Shown: positions 23,917-32,544 of the stretch, piece after piece
How the letters are laid out: each line of letters opens with the position of its first letter
Numbering within the stretch: the first letter of the stretch is position 1
NCBI RefSeq assembly: GCF_001865065.1
Contig: NZ_MJGN01000045.1
Location: 251,584 to 315,583 of the forward strand
Length of the DNA: 64,000 nucleotides
Direction of reading: 5' to 3'
From: Curtobacterium sp. MCBA15_008
GTDB taxonomy: Bacteria > Actinomycetota > Actinomycetes > Actinomycetales > Microbacteriaceae
The notes under the pieces: generated by a model
The model's input: only the letters and a program-made list of their open reading frames with translations
Database searches by the model: none
What the model was told of the DNA's origin: nothing
Translations under genes and position numbers: made by a program

Positions 23917-25713
23917 ATGTCCAAGCCCCGTCGCTGGGCGCTCCTCACCGGAGCGGCGATCGCCGTGAGCGCCCTGCTCGCCGGATGTTCCGGGGGCGGC
24001 TCCACCGCGTCCGGTTCCGACTCCGACGAGATCAACTACGCGCTGCCCGCCAACTTCACGCCGAACTGGATCCTGCCGATCGGCACGGCGTCGCACCTCA
24101 ACACGAACAACGGTTCGATCGCGCAGTCGCTCTACGAGCCCCTCGTCGCCTACGACGGGTCGACCGGCAAGATCGCGTGGAACAAGGCCGGCTCCGTCGC
24201 CACCGACGCGCAGTTCGCCGCCGACAGCAAGAGCGTCACGGTCACCCTCGGCGACCGGCACTGGTCGGACGGCAAGCCGATCACGAGCCGCGACGTCGCG
24301 TTCTGGTTCAACCTGATCAAGGCGAACAAGGACCAGTGGGGCTCGTACTCCGAGGGCAAGGCTCCGGACAACTGGACCTCGTTCACGACCGTCGATGACA
24401 CGCACTTCACGATCACGTTCGACAAGGCGTACAACTCGGACTGGATGCTCGCCAACCAGCTGAGCCACATCATCCCGCTGCCGCAGCACGCCTGGGACAA
24501 GACGAGCGCGAGCGCGAAGGTCTCCGACGCCGACGAGACCACCGCCGGCGCGAAGCAGGTGTGGAAGTACCTCAACACCGCGGCCGGCAAGATCTCCGAC
24601 TACGCCAGCGACGACCTGTGGAAGACCATCTCGGGCCCGTACGGCGTCAAGTCCTTCACGACCGCGGGCAAGGTCACCCTCGCCGCGAACACGAAGTACG
24701 ACGGCGGCGAGAAGCCGGCGATCAAGACGGTGAACCTGCTGCCGTTCACCACGAGCGACGCCGAGGTCAACGCGGTCCGCTCGGGCGAGGTCGACTACGG
24801 CTACATCAACGCCACCGACATGGACCAGAAGTCGTCCTTCACGGCGAAGGGCTACGACGTCGAGCCGTGGACCGGCTGGGCGATCACGTACATGCCGTAC
24901 AACTTCAACAACCCGACCATGGGTGCGGTCTTCAAGCAGCTGTACGCCCGCCAGGCGGTCCAGATGTCGATCGACCAGAAGAGCCTGTCGAAGGTCGTCT
25001 TCAACGGCACCGCGACCTCGACCTACGGCCCGATCCCGCAGGCGCAGGAGTCCGACTACGTCTCGGACGTGCAGAAGTCGAACCCCTACCCGTTCAGCAC
25101 GAAGAAGGCCAAGGACCTGCTCACCAGCCACGGCTGGACCGAGCAGGGCGGCACGATGGTCTGCACGTCGCCCGGCACCTCGGACAGCCAGTGCGGCGAG
25201 GGCGTCGAGCAGGGCACGAAGTTCACCATGCAGGTGCTCTCGCAGTCCGGCTCGACCGTGACCGACAACATGATGAGCGCGATCCAGTCGTCGCTGCAGA
25301 AGACCGGCATCGGCTTCACCATCAAGACCGCTCCGGTCTCGAGCGTGCTGTCGCAGACCCCGACCTGCACCGCCGACCAGGCGAGCTGCAAGTGGGACCT
25401 GTCGTTCTTCGGGACCGCGGGCAGCTGGTACTTCCCGGCGTACCCGACCGGTGAGTCGCTGTTCTCGACCGCCGGCTCGGCGAACTTCGGCAGCTACTCC
25501 AACAAGGAGGTCGACGCCCTGATCGACGCGACCACCACCTCGCCCGACGCCTCCGCCGTGCAGGACTACAGCGCCGCGGTCGCGAAGGACCTGCCGGTGA
25601 TCTGGCTGCCCAGCCCGGACTACCAGATCTCGGTGGTCAAGAAGGGCCTGTCCGGGTTCGACCAGGACTCGCTCGCCAACTTCCACCCCGCCCAGTGGAA
25701 GTGGAGCAAGTAG
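23917..25713 (+). CDS. Peptide/oligosaccharide-binding lipoprotein (SBP family 5)
   Basis: A 598-residue DppA/OppA-like binding protein. Signal peptide with lipobox LLAGC, lipidated Cys24. Family 5 landmarks: SLYEPLVAYDGSTGKIAW at about 70-87, DRHWSDGKPITSRDVAFWFN at 112-131 and YARQAVQMSIDQKSL. Mature protein is expected on the outer face of the membrane, passing a peptide or an oligosaccharide to the DppBC permeases. AAGGAGA lies six bases before the ATG, stronger than most sites here, fitting high expression. A palindrome follows the stop, which may raise binding-protein mRNA relative to the permeases. Confidence 0.9.
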   Translation: MSKPRRWALLTGAAIAVSALLAGCSGGGSTASGSDSDEINYALPANFTPNWILPIGTASHLNTNNGSIAQSLYEPLVAYDGSTGKIAWNKAGSVATDAQFAADSKSVTVTLGDRHWSDGKPITSRDVAFWFNLIKANKDQWGSYSEGKAPDNWTSFTTVDDTHFTITFDKAYNSDWMLANQLSHIIPLPQHAWDKTSASAKVSDADETTAGAKQVWKYLNTAAGKISDYASDDLWKTISGPYGVKSFTTAGKVTLAANTKYDGGEKPAIKTVNLLPFTTSDAEVNAVRSGEVDYGYINATDMDQKSSFTAKGYDVEPWTGWAITYMPYNFNNPTMGAVFKQLYARQAVQMSIDQKSLSKVVFNGTATSTYGPIPQAQESDYVSDVQKSNPYPFSTKKAKDLLTSHGWTEQGGTMVCTSPGTSDSQCGEGVEQGTKFTMQVLSQSGSTVTDNMMSAIQSSLQKTGIGFTIKTAPVSSVLSQTPTCTADQASCKWDLSFFGTAGSWYFPAYPTGESLFSTAGSANFGSYSNKEVDALIDATTTSPDASAVQDYSAAVAKDLPVIWLPSPDYQISVVKKGLSGFDQDSLANFHPAQWKWSK

Positions 25714-25725
25714 CAACGTGACCAC

Positions 25726-25772
25726 GGACGGGAGGCGCGGCGCGCGTCCGACGCGCACCGCGCCTCCCGTCC
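25726..25772. repeat. GGAGGCGCGG palindrome, subtype A, inside an operon
   Basis: 15-base arms (25726-25740 and 25758-25772), loop 17, 13 bases after the binding-protein stop and 35 bases before the permease. Its place between first and second genes of an importer operon suggests partial termination or mRNA 3'-end protection. Confidence 0.8.
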
Positions 25773-25806
25773 TCCCCACGTCCCGAACCCGACCATCGGA
25801 AGCCGC

Positions 25807-26766
25807 ATGACCACAGCTCTCTACCTCACCAGGCGCGTCCTGCAGGCGCTCGCGGTGATCCTCATCGTCACGATCGTCGTGTTCTGCCTGCTGCACGCCC
25901 TGCCGGGCGGGCCCGCCCGCGGTGTCCTCGGCGTCTCCGCGACGCCCGCGCAGATCACCGCCTTCAACCAGGCGCAGGGGCTCGACCAGCCGCTGCCCGT
26001 GCAGTACTTCCGCTTCCTCGGCCGCCTGCTCACCGGCGACCTCGGCACCTCGTACACGCTCAACGAGCCGGTCTCGCAGCTCATCACCGAGCGTCTGCCG
26101 AAGACCCTGGTGCTCACCGGGATGTCCGCGGTGCTCGGCATCGTCATCGCGATCCCGGTCGGCATGTGGCAGGCGGTCCGCCGCAACGGCGCGGTCGACT
26201 ACGCCGCCACCGCCCTGGCGTTCGTCTTCTACTCGACGCCGGCGTTCTTCCTCGGCCTCGTCCTCATCATCGTGTTCAGCCAGCAGCTGCCGTGGCTGCC
26301 GTCCCAGGCGCCGAGCGGCAACACGCTCGCCGAGGTCTTCCAGGACCCGGCCGGACTCGTCCTGCCCGTCGTCACCGGAGCCCTCGCGATGATCGCCGTG
26401 TTCAGCCGGTACATGCGGGCCTCGACGCTCGAGAACCTGCACGAGGACTACGTGCGCACCGCCCGCGCCGGTGGGGCGTCGACGGCGACGATCCTGCGGC
26501 GGCACGTGTTCCGGAACTCGCTCACCCCCGTGGTCGCGATGCTCGGCTACTACCTGCCGGTCCTGTTCGGCGGGGCGCTCGTGACCGAGCAGCTGTTCAA
26601 CTACCCCGGCATGGGGCTGCTGTTCTGGAACGCGGCGCAGACCTCGGACTACCCGACCCTGCTCGGCTGCGTGCTCGTCATCTCGATCGCGACCGTCGTC
26701 GGCACGCTGCTCGCCGACGTCGCGCAGTCCCTGATCGACCCCCGAGTGAAGGCAGGCCGCGCATGA
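25807..26766 (+). CDS. ABC transporter permease, DppB/OppB type
   Basis: A 319-residue permease with six predicted membrane helices. The N-terminal YLTRRVLQALAVILIVTIVVF helix and the following LPGGPARG segment are standard for DppB. The EAA loop is DYVRTARAGGASTATILRRH at about 217-236 and the C-terminus has YPGMGLLFW. It forms the translocation pore with the next gene, with which it overlaps by four bases (ATGA). Confidence 0.92.
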   Translation: MTTALYLTRRVLQALAVILIVTIVVFCLLHALPGGPARGVLGVSATPAQITAFNQAQGLDQPLPVQYFRFLGRLLTGDLGTSYTLNEPVSQLITERLPKTLVLTGMSAVLGIVIAIPVGMWQAVRRNGAVDYAATALAFVFYSTPAFFLGLVLIIVFSQQLPWLPSQAPSGNTLAEVFQDPAGLVLPVVTGALAMIAVFSRYMRASTLENLHEDYVRTARAGGASTATILRRHVFRNSLTPVVAMLGYYLPVLFGGALVTEQLFNYPGMGLLFWNAAQTSDYPTLLGCVLVISIATVVGTLLADVAQSLIDPRVKAGRA

Positions 26767-27656
26767 CCGCCGTCCAGATGGCCCCGGAAGCACCCGGCGC
26801 ACCCGTCACCGTCGCGGCGACCGGCTGGAAGCTCGCCGTCCGCCGCTTCCGCCACAACACCCTCGCGGTGATCGGCCTCGTCGTGATCGTCGTCATCGTG
26901 CTCTTCTGCTTCGTCGGCCCCTTCGTGTACCCGACCGACCAGACCCACACGCAGCTGTCCCAGGCGAACCTCGGCCCGAGCGCCGCGCACTGGTTCGGCA
27001 CCGACGCGGTCGGCCACGACGTCCTCGGCCGCCTGATGTACGGCGGCAAGGTGTCGCTCATGGTCGGCATCGCCGCCGGCGTCCTCGCCACCGTGGTCGG
27101 CACGCTCTGGGGTTCGGTCGCCGGGTACGTCGGCGGCTGGGTCGACGCCGTCATGATGCGCGTGGTCGACGCGGGCATCGCGATCCCCGCGCTCTTCATC
27201 CTGCTCGTCATCTCCGCGATCACGACTCCAGGCGTGTGGGGGCTCATCGTCATCCTCGGCTTCGTGTCGTGGCTCGTGCCCTCCCGACTCATCCGCGCCG
27301 AGACCCTGACGCTGAAGAACCGCGACTACGTGCTCACCCTGCGCGCGATCGGCGGGTCCCACGCCCGCGCGATCGGCCGGCACCTGCTGCCGAACTCGGT
27401 GTCCACGATCGTCGTGGCGGCGACGTTCCAGGTCGCCGACGCGATCCTCCTCGTCGCCTACGTCTCGTACCTCGGCCTCGGCGTGCAGCCGCCGGCGACG
27501 GACTGGGGCGGCATGCTGTCGGCGGGGCTCACCGCCGCGTACTCGGGACGCTGGTGGCTCATCGTGCCGCCCGGTCTCGCCGTGATCCTCGTCGTCTGCG
27601 CGTTCAACGCGGTCGGCGACGGGCTCCGGGACGCCTTCGACGTGAGGGGCCGCTGA
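26763..27656 (+). CDS. ABC transporter permease, DppC/OppC type
   Basis: A 297-residue permease with an OppC_N helix (TLAVIGLVVIVVIVLFCF) and the conserved HWFGTDAVGHDVLGRLMYGG at about 77-96, which marks DppC. EAA loop: DYVLTLRAIGGSHARAIGRH. Partner of DppB; overlaps both neighbours (ATGA upstream and one base, TGATG, downstream). Confidence 0.92.
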   Translation: MTAVQMAPEAPGAPVTVAATGWKLAVRRFRHNTLAVIGLVVIVVIVLFCFVGPFVYPTDQTHTQLSQANLGPSAAHWFGTDAVGHDVLGRLMYGGKVSLMVGIAAGVLATVVGTLWGSVAGYVGGWVDAVMMRVVDAGIAIPALFILLVISAITTPGVWGLIVILGFVSWLVPSRLIRAETLTLKNRDYVLTLRAIGGSHARAIGRHLLPNSVSTIVVAATFQVADAILLVAYVSYLGLGVQPPATDWGGMLSAGLTAAYSGRWWLIVPPGLAVILVVCAFNAVGDGLRDAFDVRGR

Positions 27657-29338
27657 TGTCCATCCTGACCACCACCGACCTCGGGGTCACCTTCCGCACC
27701 GAGTCCGGCACCGTCGACGCGGTCCGCGGCGTCACCCTGCACGTCGAGCCGGGCGAGACCCTGGCGCTCGTCGGCGAGTCCGGTTCCGGCAAGTCCACGG
27801 TCGCGCTCGCCGCCATGGGGCTGCTCTCCGGCAACGCGACCGCCACCGGCAGCGCGGTCGTCGACGGCCACGAGGTCGTCGGCGCCCCGGAGGACGCGCT
27901 CCGCGGCCTGCGCGGCAAGACCGTCTCGATGGTCTTCCAGGAGCCCGCGACCGCCCTCGACCCGCTCACCCGCATCGGTGCCCAGATCGCGGAGGTGGTC
28001 CGGAACCACCGGTCGGTCAGCGCCGCCGACGCGCACGCCGAGGCCGTCGAGCTGCTCCGCCGCGTCGGCATCCCGTCGCCCGAGCGCCGCGCGAAGGCGT
28101 TCCCGTTCCAGCTCTCCGGCGGGCAGCGGCAGCGCGTCGTCATCGCGATGGCGATCGCGAACTCGCCGGCGCTCCTCATCGCCGACGAACCGACGACCGC
28201 GCTCGACGTCACGGTGCAGGCAGAGATCCTCGAGCTGCTCCGGAAGCTCGCCGCCGACACCGGCACGGGCGTCCTGCTCGTCACCCACAACATGGGCGTC
28301 GTGGCGGACTTCGCGGACCGGGTCGCGGTGATGCTGCAGGGCGAGATCGTGGAGACCGGGGGCGTCGAGGACGTCCTGCTCCGCCCCGAGCACGACTACA
28401 CGAAGCGGCTGCTCGCCGCGGTGCCTCGGCTCGCCGTCGCCGGTCCTGCGTCCGCCACGGACCGCGCGTCCGTCGACGGTCCCGTCGAGCCGGCCGGGAG
28501 GCACGACTCGCCCCCGGTGGTCGACCTGCGGGACGTCTCGGTGACGTTCGGGCGCGGGGCGCGTGCCGTCCACGCGCTGAGCGGGATCGACATCGCCGTG
28601 CACGCGGGCGAGACCGTCGGCCTGGTCGGCGAGTCCGGCTCCGGCAAGTCCACCGCGGCGCGGGTCGCGCTCGGCCTGGTCAAGCCGACGTCCGGCAGCG
28701 TGCACCTGTTCGGCTCCGACCTCCGCACCGCGAAGGGGCGCGACCGTCGTGCGCTCCGGTCCGGGATCGGCGTCGTGCTGCAGGACCCGGTGGCGTCGCT
28801 CGACGCGCGGATGTCCGTCGCCGAGTGCATCGCGGAGCCGCTCGCCGTGCACCGCCGGGGGATGTCCTCGGCCGACCGACGTCGACGCATCGACGAGGTC
28901 CTCGACGCCGTCCGGCTGCCGCGCACCCTGGCGTCGCGTGCACCGCGGGAGCTCTCCGGCGGGCAGCGGCAGCGGGTCTCGCTCGCTCGCGCACTCGTGC
29001 TGTCGCCACGGCTCCTCGTCGCCGACGAACCGACCAGCGCGCTCGACGTCAGCGTGCAGGAGACCGTGCTCGAGGTCCTCCGCGAGCTGCAGGGCGAGCT
29101 CGGGTTCGCGTGCCTGTTCGTGTCGCACGACCTCGCCGTCGTGCAGCAGTTCGCCGAGCGGGTCGTGGTGATGCGCCAGGGCGTCGTCGAGGAGCAGGGC
29201 ACCACCGGCACCACGCTCCTGCACCCGACCACGGACTACACCCGGCGGCTGCTGGCGGCGGTCCCCGTCCCCGACCCGATCGTGCAACGGCAGCGCCGGG
29301 CCGAGCGGCTCGCGACCCTCGCGGCGGTGACCGCGTGA
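27656..29338 (+). CDS. ABC transporter ATP-binding protein, DppD-DppF fusion
   Basis: A 560-residue ATPase made of two complete nucleotide-binding domains. Domain 1: Walker A GESGSGKST at about 38-46, signature LSGGQRQR near 155, Walker B LLIADEP. A linker rich in Ala/Asp/Pro spans about 265-285. Domain 2: Walker A GESGSGKST near 325, signature LSGGQRQR near 440, Walker B LLVADEP. One chain replaces the usual DppD and DppF pair. It energises DppBC. The C-terminal oligopeptide/dipeptide extension is present after each domain (HDYTKRLLAAVP and TDYTRRLLAAVP). Confidence 0.93.
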   Translation: MSILTTTDLGVTFRTESGTVDAVRGVTLHVEPGETLALVGESGSGKSTVALAAMGLLSGNATATGSAVVDGHEVVGAPEDALRGLRGKTVSMVFQEPATALDPLTRIGAQIAEVVRNHRSVSAADAHAEAVELLRRVGIPSPERRAKAFPFQLSGGQRQRVVIAMAIANSPALLIADEPTTALDVTVQAEILELLRKLAADTGTGVLLVTHNMGVVADFADRVAVMLQGEIVETGGVEDVLLRPEHDYTKRLLAAVPRLAVAGPASATDRASVDGPVEPAGRHDSPPVVDLRDVSVTFGRGARAVHALSGIDIAVHAGETVGLVGESGSGKSTAARVALGLVKPTSGSVHLFGSDLRTAKGRDRRALRSGIGVVLQDPVASLDARMSVAECIAEPLAVHRRGMSSADRRRRIDEVLDAVRLPRTLASRAPRELSGGQRQRVSLARALVLSPRLLVADEPTSALDVSVQETVLEVLRELQGELGFACLFVSHDLAVVQQFAERVVVMRQGVVEEQGTTGTTLLHPTTDYTRRLLAAVPVPDPIVQRQRRAERLATLAAVTA

Positions 29339-30306
29339 TCGGCGGGGCACCGGCTGCGGTGGACCGGCAGACCCTGGGGACGGACGTCGTCGTCGCGGGC
29401 GTCGACGTCGGCGGGACGAACACGAAGGTGCTCCTCGCCACCCCGACCCTCGACGTGATCGACCGGGTCGACCTGCCGACGCCCGCCCACGCGGGCGGAG
29501 CGGCGATCGTGACGGCGGCCCTCGGCGCCGTGACCGAACTGCTCGACCGGCACCGCGCCTCCTTGGCGGGTGTCGGGGTGGGCGCGGCCGGCGTGGTCGA
29601 CGCGACCACGGGCACCGTGCTCGTGACCGGGAACTCGTTCACGGGGTGGGCCGGGTTCGGCGTGACCGACGCGGTGACGTCGGCGCTCGGCGTCCCCGCG
29701 ACCCTCGACAACGACGTGAACGCGTTCCTGCTCGGCGAGGTCGCGACCGGCGCGGTCGCCGGTGAACCCGACGTGCTCGGGATGACCCTCGGCACCGGGG
29801 TCGGTGGGGCGCTCGTGCTCGGCGGTTCGCTGTTCGCAGGCCCCCGCGGTGCCGCCGGCGAGATCGGCCACGTGCCGGGTTTCGGTGACGCCCTGTGCAC
29901 CTGCGGGCAGATCGGCCACCTCGAGACCATCGCGGGAGCCCGCGGCATCGCCGACCGGTACGCCGAACGGACCGGTCGCCGGGCCTCGGTGCGCGAGATC
30001 GCCGAGGCCGCCCGTGCCGGAGACGCCGACGCCGCACGCGTGTTCGAGACCGCCGGGTGGGGCCTCGCGCGTGCAGCCCTGCTGACGGCGGGCATCCTCG
30101 ACGTGACCACCCTCGTCATCGGCGGCGGCATCGCCCGGTCGTGGGACCTGCTCGAACCGGCCATCACGCGTGCGATCGCGCTCGAGCCGCCGGTGAGCGG
30201 GGCGGCGATCCGCCTGGCGCAGTCGACGCTCGGGGCCGACGCGGTCGCACTCGGCGCGGCGGCGCAGGTCCGCGACCTCGTCCTCGGCGGCGCCCCCGCG
30301 CGCTGA
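29335..30306 (+). CDS. ROK family sugar kinase
   Basis: A 323-residue ROK kinase without HTH. The phosphate-binding motif DVGGTNTKV is at about 23-31, catalytic-base region LDNDVNAFLLGE at 122-133, and glycine-rich MTLGTGVGGALVLGG. The zinc motif reads CTCGQIGHLE: the third canonical cysteine is replaced by histidine. Such kinases phosphorylate glucose, N-acetylglucosamine, ManNAc or related sugars with ATP. Its place at the end of the importer operon, with a ROK repressor opposite, suggests the imported compound contains a sugar to be phosphorylated. GTG start overlaps the ATPase stop (GTGA). Confidence 0.88.
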   Translation: MIGGAPAAVDRQTLGTDVVVAGVDVGGTNTKVLLATPTLDVIDRVDLPTPAHAGGAAIVTAALGAVTELLDRHRASLAGVGVGAAGVVDATTGTVLVTGNSFTGWAGFGVTDAVTSALGVPATLDNDVNAFLLGEVATGAVAGEPDVLGMTLGTGVGGALVLGGSLFAGPRGAAGEIGHVPGFGDALCTCGQIGHLETIAGARGIADRYAERTGRRASVREIAEAARAGDADAARVFETAGWGLARAALLTAGILDVTTLVIGGGIARSWDLLEPAITRAIALEPPVSGAAIRLAQSTLGADAVALGAAAQVRDLVLGGAPAR

Positions 30307-30347
30307 GCCGTGCGCCCTGCGCCCCGCGTGCCGGGCGCGCTCCGCAC

Positions 30348-30399
30348 AACGCAAATCGGCCCGAACCACCTGATCTCGTGGTTCGGACCGACTTGCGTT
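30348..30399. terminator. Hairpin between convergent genes
   Basis: Near-perfect 22-base arms (30348-30369 and 30378-30399; inner arm CCGAACCAC/GTGGTTCGG) with an 8-base loop between the ROK kinase and the converging DUF4383 gene. Likely bidirectional terminator; unrelated in sequence to the GGAGGCGCGG family. Confidence 0.75.
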
Positions 30400-30432
30400 C
30401 TGCGGTGGTGCCGGCGGCGGGCGCCGAGCTGG

Positions 30433-30891
30433 TCAGGCCCGACGTGCTCCGACGCGCGGCAGCAGCAGACCGAGGACGATCATCGCGACGGCGAGCACGA
30501 GGTGCAGGACGTTGTCGGCGCTGTTGAGCGGCACGAAGTTGGCCGGGTCCGCCATGCCCGCGGTGAACAGGCCGTAGACGAACAGGACCGCGTAGACGAT
30601 GCCGCCGACGACCAGGTAGAGCCGTGCGCCGCGTGCGCTGCGGGCGGCGAGCAGCCCGACAACGCCGAACAGCAGGTGCACGATGTTGTGCAGGACGGAC
30701 ACCTGGAACAGGCCGACGAGCATCGCCATCGAGCCGTGGCCGGCGACCGACATGGTGCCCATGTCCATCGTGAGGCCGGGGACGAAGCCGGCGATGCCGA
30801 CGAGCAGGAACACGACGCCGAAGACGAGGGCGCCCTTCTGGGTCCAGGTCGAGCCGTACCCGATCCGGTTGGTGGCTGCGTTGCTGGTCAT
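30433..30891 (-). CDS. DUF4383 membrane protein
   Basis: A 152-residue integral membrane protein with four predicted helices: about 20-40 (LVFGVVFLLVGIAGFVPGL), 54-85 (including VLHNIVHLLFGVVGLLAA), 92-112 and 126-145. The central N-I-V-H-L-L-F-G motif and the repeat DNVLHLVLA are typical of DUF4383, an actinobacterial family without a known role. AGAGAGG lies seven bases before the ATG. Spacer to the divergent SDR is 171 bases. Confidence 0.82.
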   Translation of the reverse strand: MTSNAATNRIGYGSTWTQKGALVFGVVFLLVGIAGFVPGLTMDMGTMSVAGHGSMAMLVGLFQVSVLHNIVHLLFGVVGLLAARSARGARLYLVVGGIVYAVLFVYGLFTAGMADPANFVPLNSADNVLHLVLAVAMIVLGLLLPRVGARRA

Positions 30892-31062
30892 GGTGCGACC
30901 TCTCTCTCGGCGATTCCGGCGCCCCTGCACCGGATCGGGCGCGATGACGCCCACAGCACATTCGGAGCACTCCCCGAGTCGGTTTGCAGGAGAACCCCGC
31001 TGTCCACGCAGCGCAGCCGTGCGCTGTGCCGACCAGCAGGCCCCCACGAGCACTGTGGGGAC

Positions 31063-31950
31063 ATGAGCCAGTACGAGAAGCGCGACCCGAACACCCTCTA
31101 CCCGAAGCCGCCGTTCCCGAAGCAGGAGCAGTCCCTGCCCGGTGCCGCCTGGAAGATGGACCCGACGCCCGACCACGGCGAACAGAGCTACGTCGGCAAG
31201 GAGCGCCTGACCGGCTTCCGCGGGATCGTCACCGGCGCCGACTCCGGCATCGGCCGGGCCGCCGCCATCGCGCTCTCCCGCGAGGGGGCCGACCTCGTGC
31301 TCTCGTACCTGCCCGACGAGCAGGAGGACGCCGAGCAGGTCCGTGACCTCCTCGAGGGCGAGGGGCGCCGCGCGGTGCTCTTCCCGGGCGACATCTCGGA
31401 CGAGCAGTACTGCGGGGACCTCGTGCAGAAGGCGGTCGACGAGCTCGGCGGCCTCGACACCCTCGTCATGGTCGCAGGCCGGATGGACAGCAACGAGGAC
31501 ATCCTCACGCTCGACACGTCGATGTTCGACTCCACGTTCAAGACGAACATCTACTCGCTGTTCTGGCTGACGAAGGCCGCGGTCCCGCACCTGGAGCCCG
31601 GCTCGACGATCGTCACGACGGGGTCGATCCAGGCCTCGACGCCGTCGCCGGACAAGATCGACTACGCCGTGTCGAAGGGGGCGATCAAGCTCTTCACCGA
31701 GGCGGTCGCCCAGCAGCTCGCACCGAAGGGCATCCGGGTGAACTCGGTCGCTCCCGGACCGGTGTGGACGCCGCTCCAGCCGGGTTCCGACGACGCCGAG
31801 ACCGTGTCACACTTCGGCGAGAGCTCGCCGTTCGGCCGTCCGGGGCAGCCCGCCGAGCTCGGTGCCGCCTACGTGCACCTCGTCAGCCCGGAGTCGAGCT
31901 ACCAGTCCGGCTCGACCATCACCATCGCAGGCGGGACGCCCGCTTTCTAG
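31063..31950 (+). CDS. SDR family oxidoreductase (general-stress YhxC/YhdG-like)
   Basis: A 295-residue short-chain dehydrogenase with an extended N-terminus (PKPPFPKQEQ at 14-23) typical of stress-induced SDRs. Cofactor motif TGADSGIGRA at about 57-66, catalytic Ser near TTGSIQAS, then Tyr and Lys in YAVSKGA. The C-terminus SSYQSGSTITIAGG is the usual 'itG..l.vdGG' end. Substrate unknown. The ATG has only a weak GGGG before it, while CACTGT lies six bases upstream, so a leaderless transcript is possible. A small hairpin (CCCCCAC/GTGGGG, 31041-31060) sits just upstream. Confidence 0.85.
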   Translation: MSQYEKRDPNTLYPKPPFPKQEQSLPGAAWKMDPTPDHGEQSYVGKERLTGFRGIVTGADSGIGRAAAIALSREGADLVLSYLPDEQEDAEQVRDLLEGEGRRAVLFPGDISDEQYCGDLVQKAVDELGGLDTLVMVAGRMDSNEDILTLDTSMFDSTFKTNIYSLFWLTKAAVPHLEPGSTIVTTGSIQASTPSPDKIDYAVSKGAIKLFTEAVAQQLAPKGIRVNSVAPGPVWTPLQPGSDDAETVSHFGESSPFGRPGQPAELGAAYVHLVSPESSYQSGSTITIAGGTPAF

Positions 31951-31967
31951 ACGGAACGGCAGACGGG

Positions 31968-32003
31968 CTGGAGGCGCGTGGCGGGCCCGCCACGCGCCTC
32001 CAG
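31968..32003. repeat. GGAGGCGCG palindrome, subtype B, perfect 36 bp
   Basis: A loopless perfect palindrome (each half 18 bases, beginning CTGGAGGCGCGTGGCGGG) between converging SDR and VOC genes, 18 bases from each stop. Best read as a bidirectional terminator. Confidence 0.88.
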
Positions 32004-32020
32004 ACCGTCACCAGGTCCCG

Positions 32021-32377
32021 TCAGCCCTGCGGCGGCGAGTAGAGCTGCAGATCGTTGCCCTCGCTGTCCTTGAACGGGACGATCTTGCCCCACGGGTGCT
32101 CGCTGATCTCGCCCTGGAACTCGGCGCCCCGCGACCGCAGGTCGGCGACCTCGTCCTCGATCGAGCCGTCCGGCTGGAACGAGACGACCGCGCCGCCGTC
32201 GCTCGACGCCGATGCCGACTCGCGGCCGTTCAGACCGATCCGCAGGCCGTTCGCGTCGATCTCGCTCCAGTCGTCGGACTCGCTGGCGACCTCGAGACCG
32301 AGCGTGTCGCGGTAGAACGCGACCGCTCGCTGCATGTCGCTGACCGGGACCCAGACCGCTGCCACTCCACTTGCCAT
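32021..32377 (-). CDS. VOC family (glyoxalase/bleomycin-resistance-like) protein
   Basis: A 118-residue single VOC module with the paired beta-alpha-beta-beta-beta units: VAAVWVPVSDMQRAVAFYRDTLGLEV at the start and DEVADLRSRGAEF, KIVPFKDSEGNDLQLYSP at the end. The metal-site residues expected in glyoxalases are only partly present (Glu near the C-terminus in EGNDLQLY), so a lyase, dioxygenase or binding role cannot be chosen. Dimer expected. Divergent from the Dabb gene across 167 bases. Confidence 0.82.
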   Translation of the reverse strand: MASGVAAVWVPVSDMQRAVAFYRDTLGLEVASESDDWSEIDANGLRIGLNGRESASASSDGGAVVSFQPDGSIEDEVADLRSRGAEFQGEISEHPWGKIVPFKDSEGNDLQLYSPPQG

Positions 32378-32544
32378 GGTGATTCCTCTTCCGATGTGTC
32401 GGTTGTCGTTCGCGGTGGACGCTAGGAGCCGCGGATGTGCATGGACACAGGGGTGGTGGTGTCTCCGAACGCGATGCCGGGGCTCGTGGCACGATCGGCT
32501 GCGGGCCCGAGTGCGGGTCCGGACGCATCGACGGGGAGCAGCAC

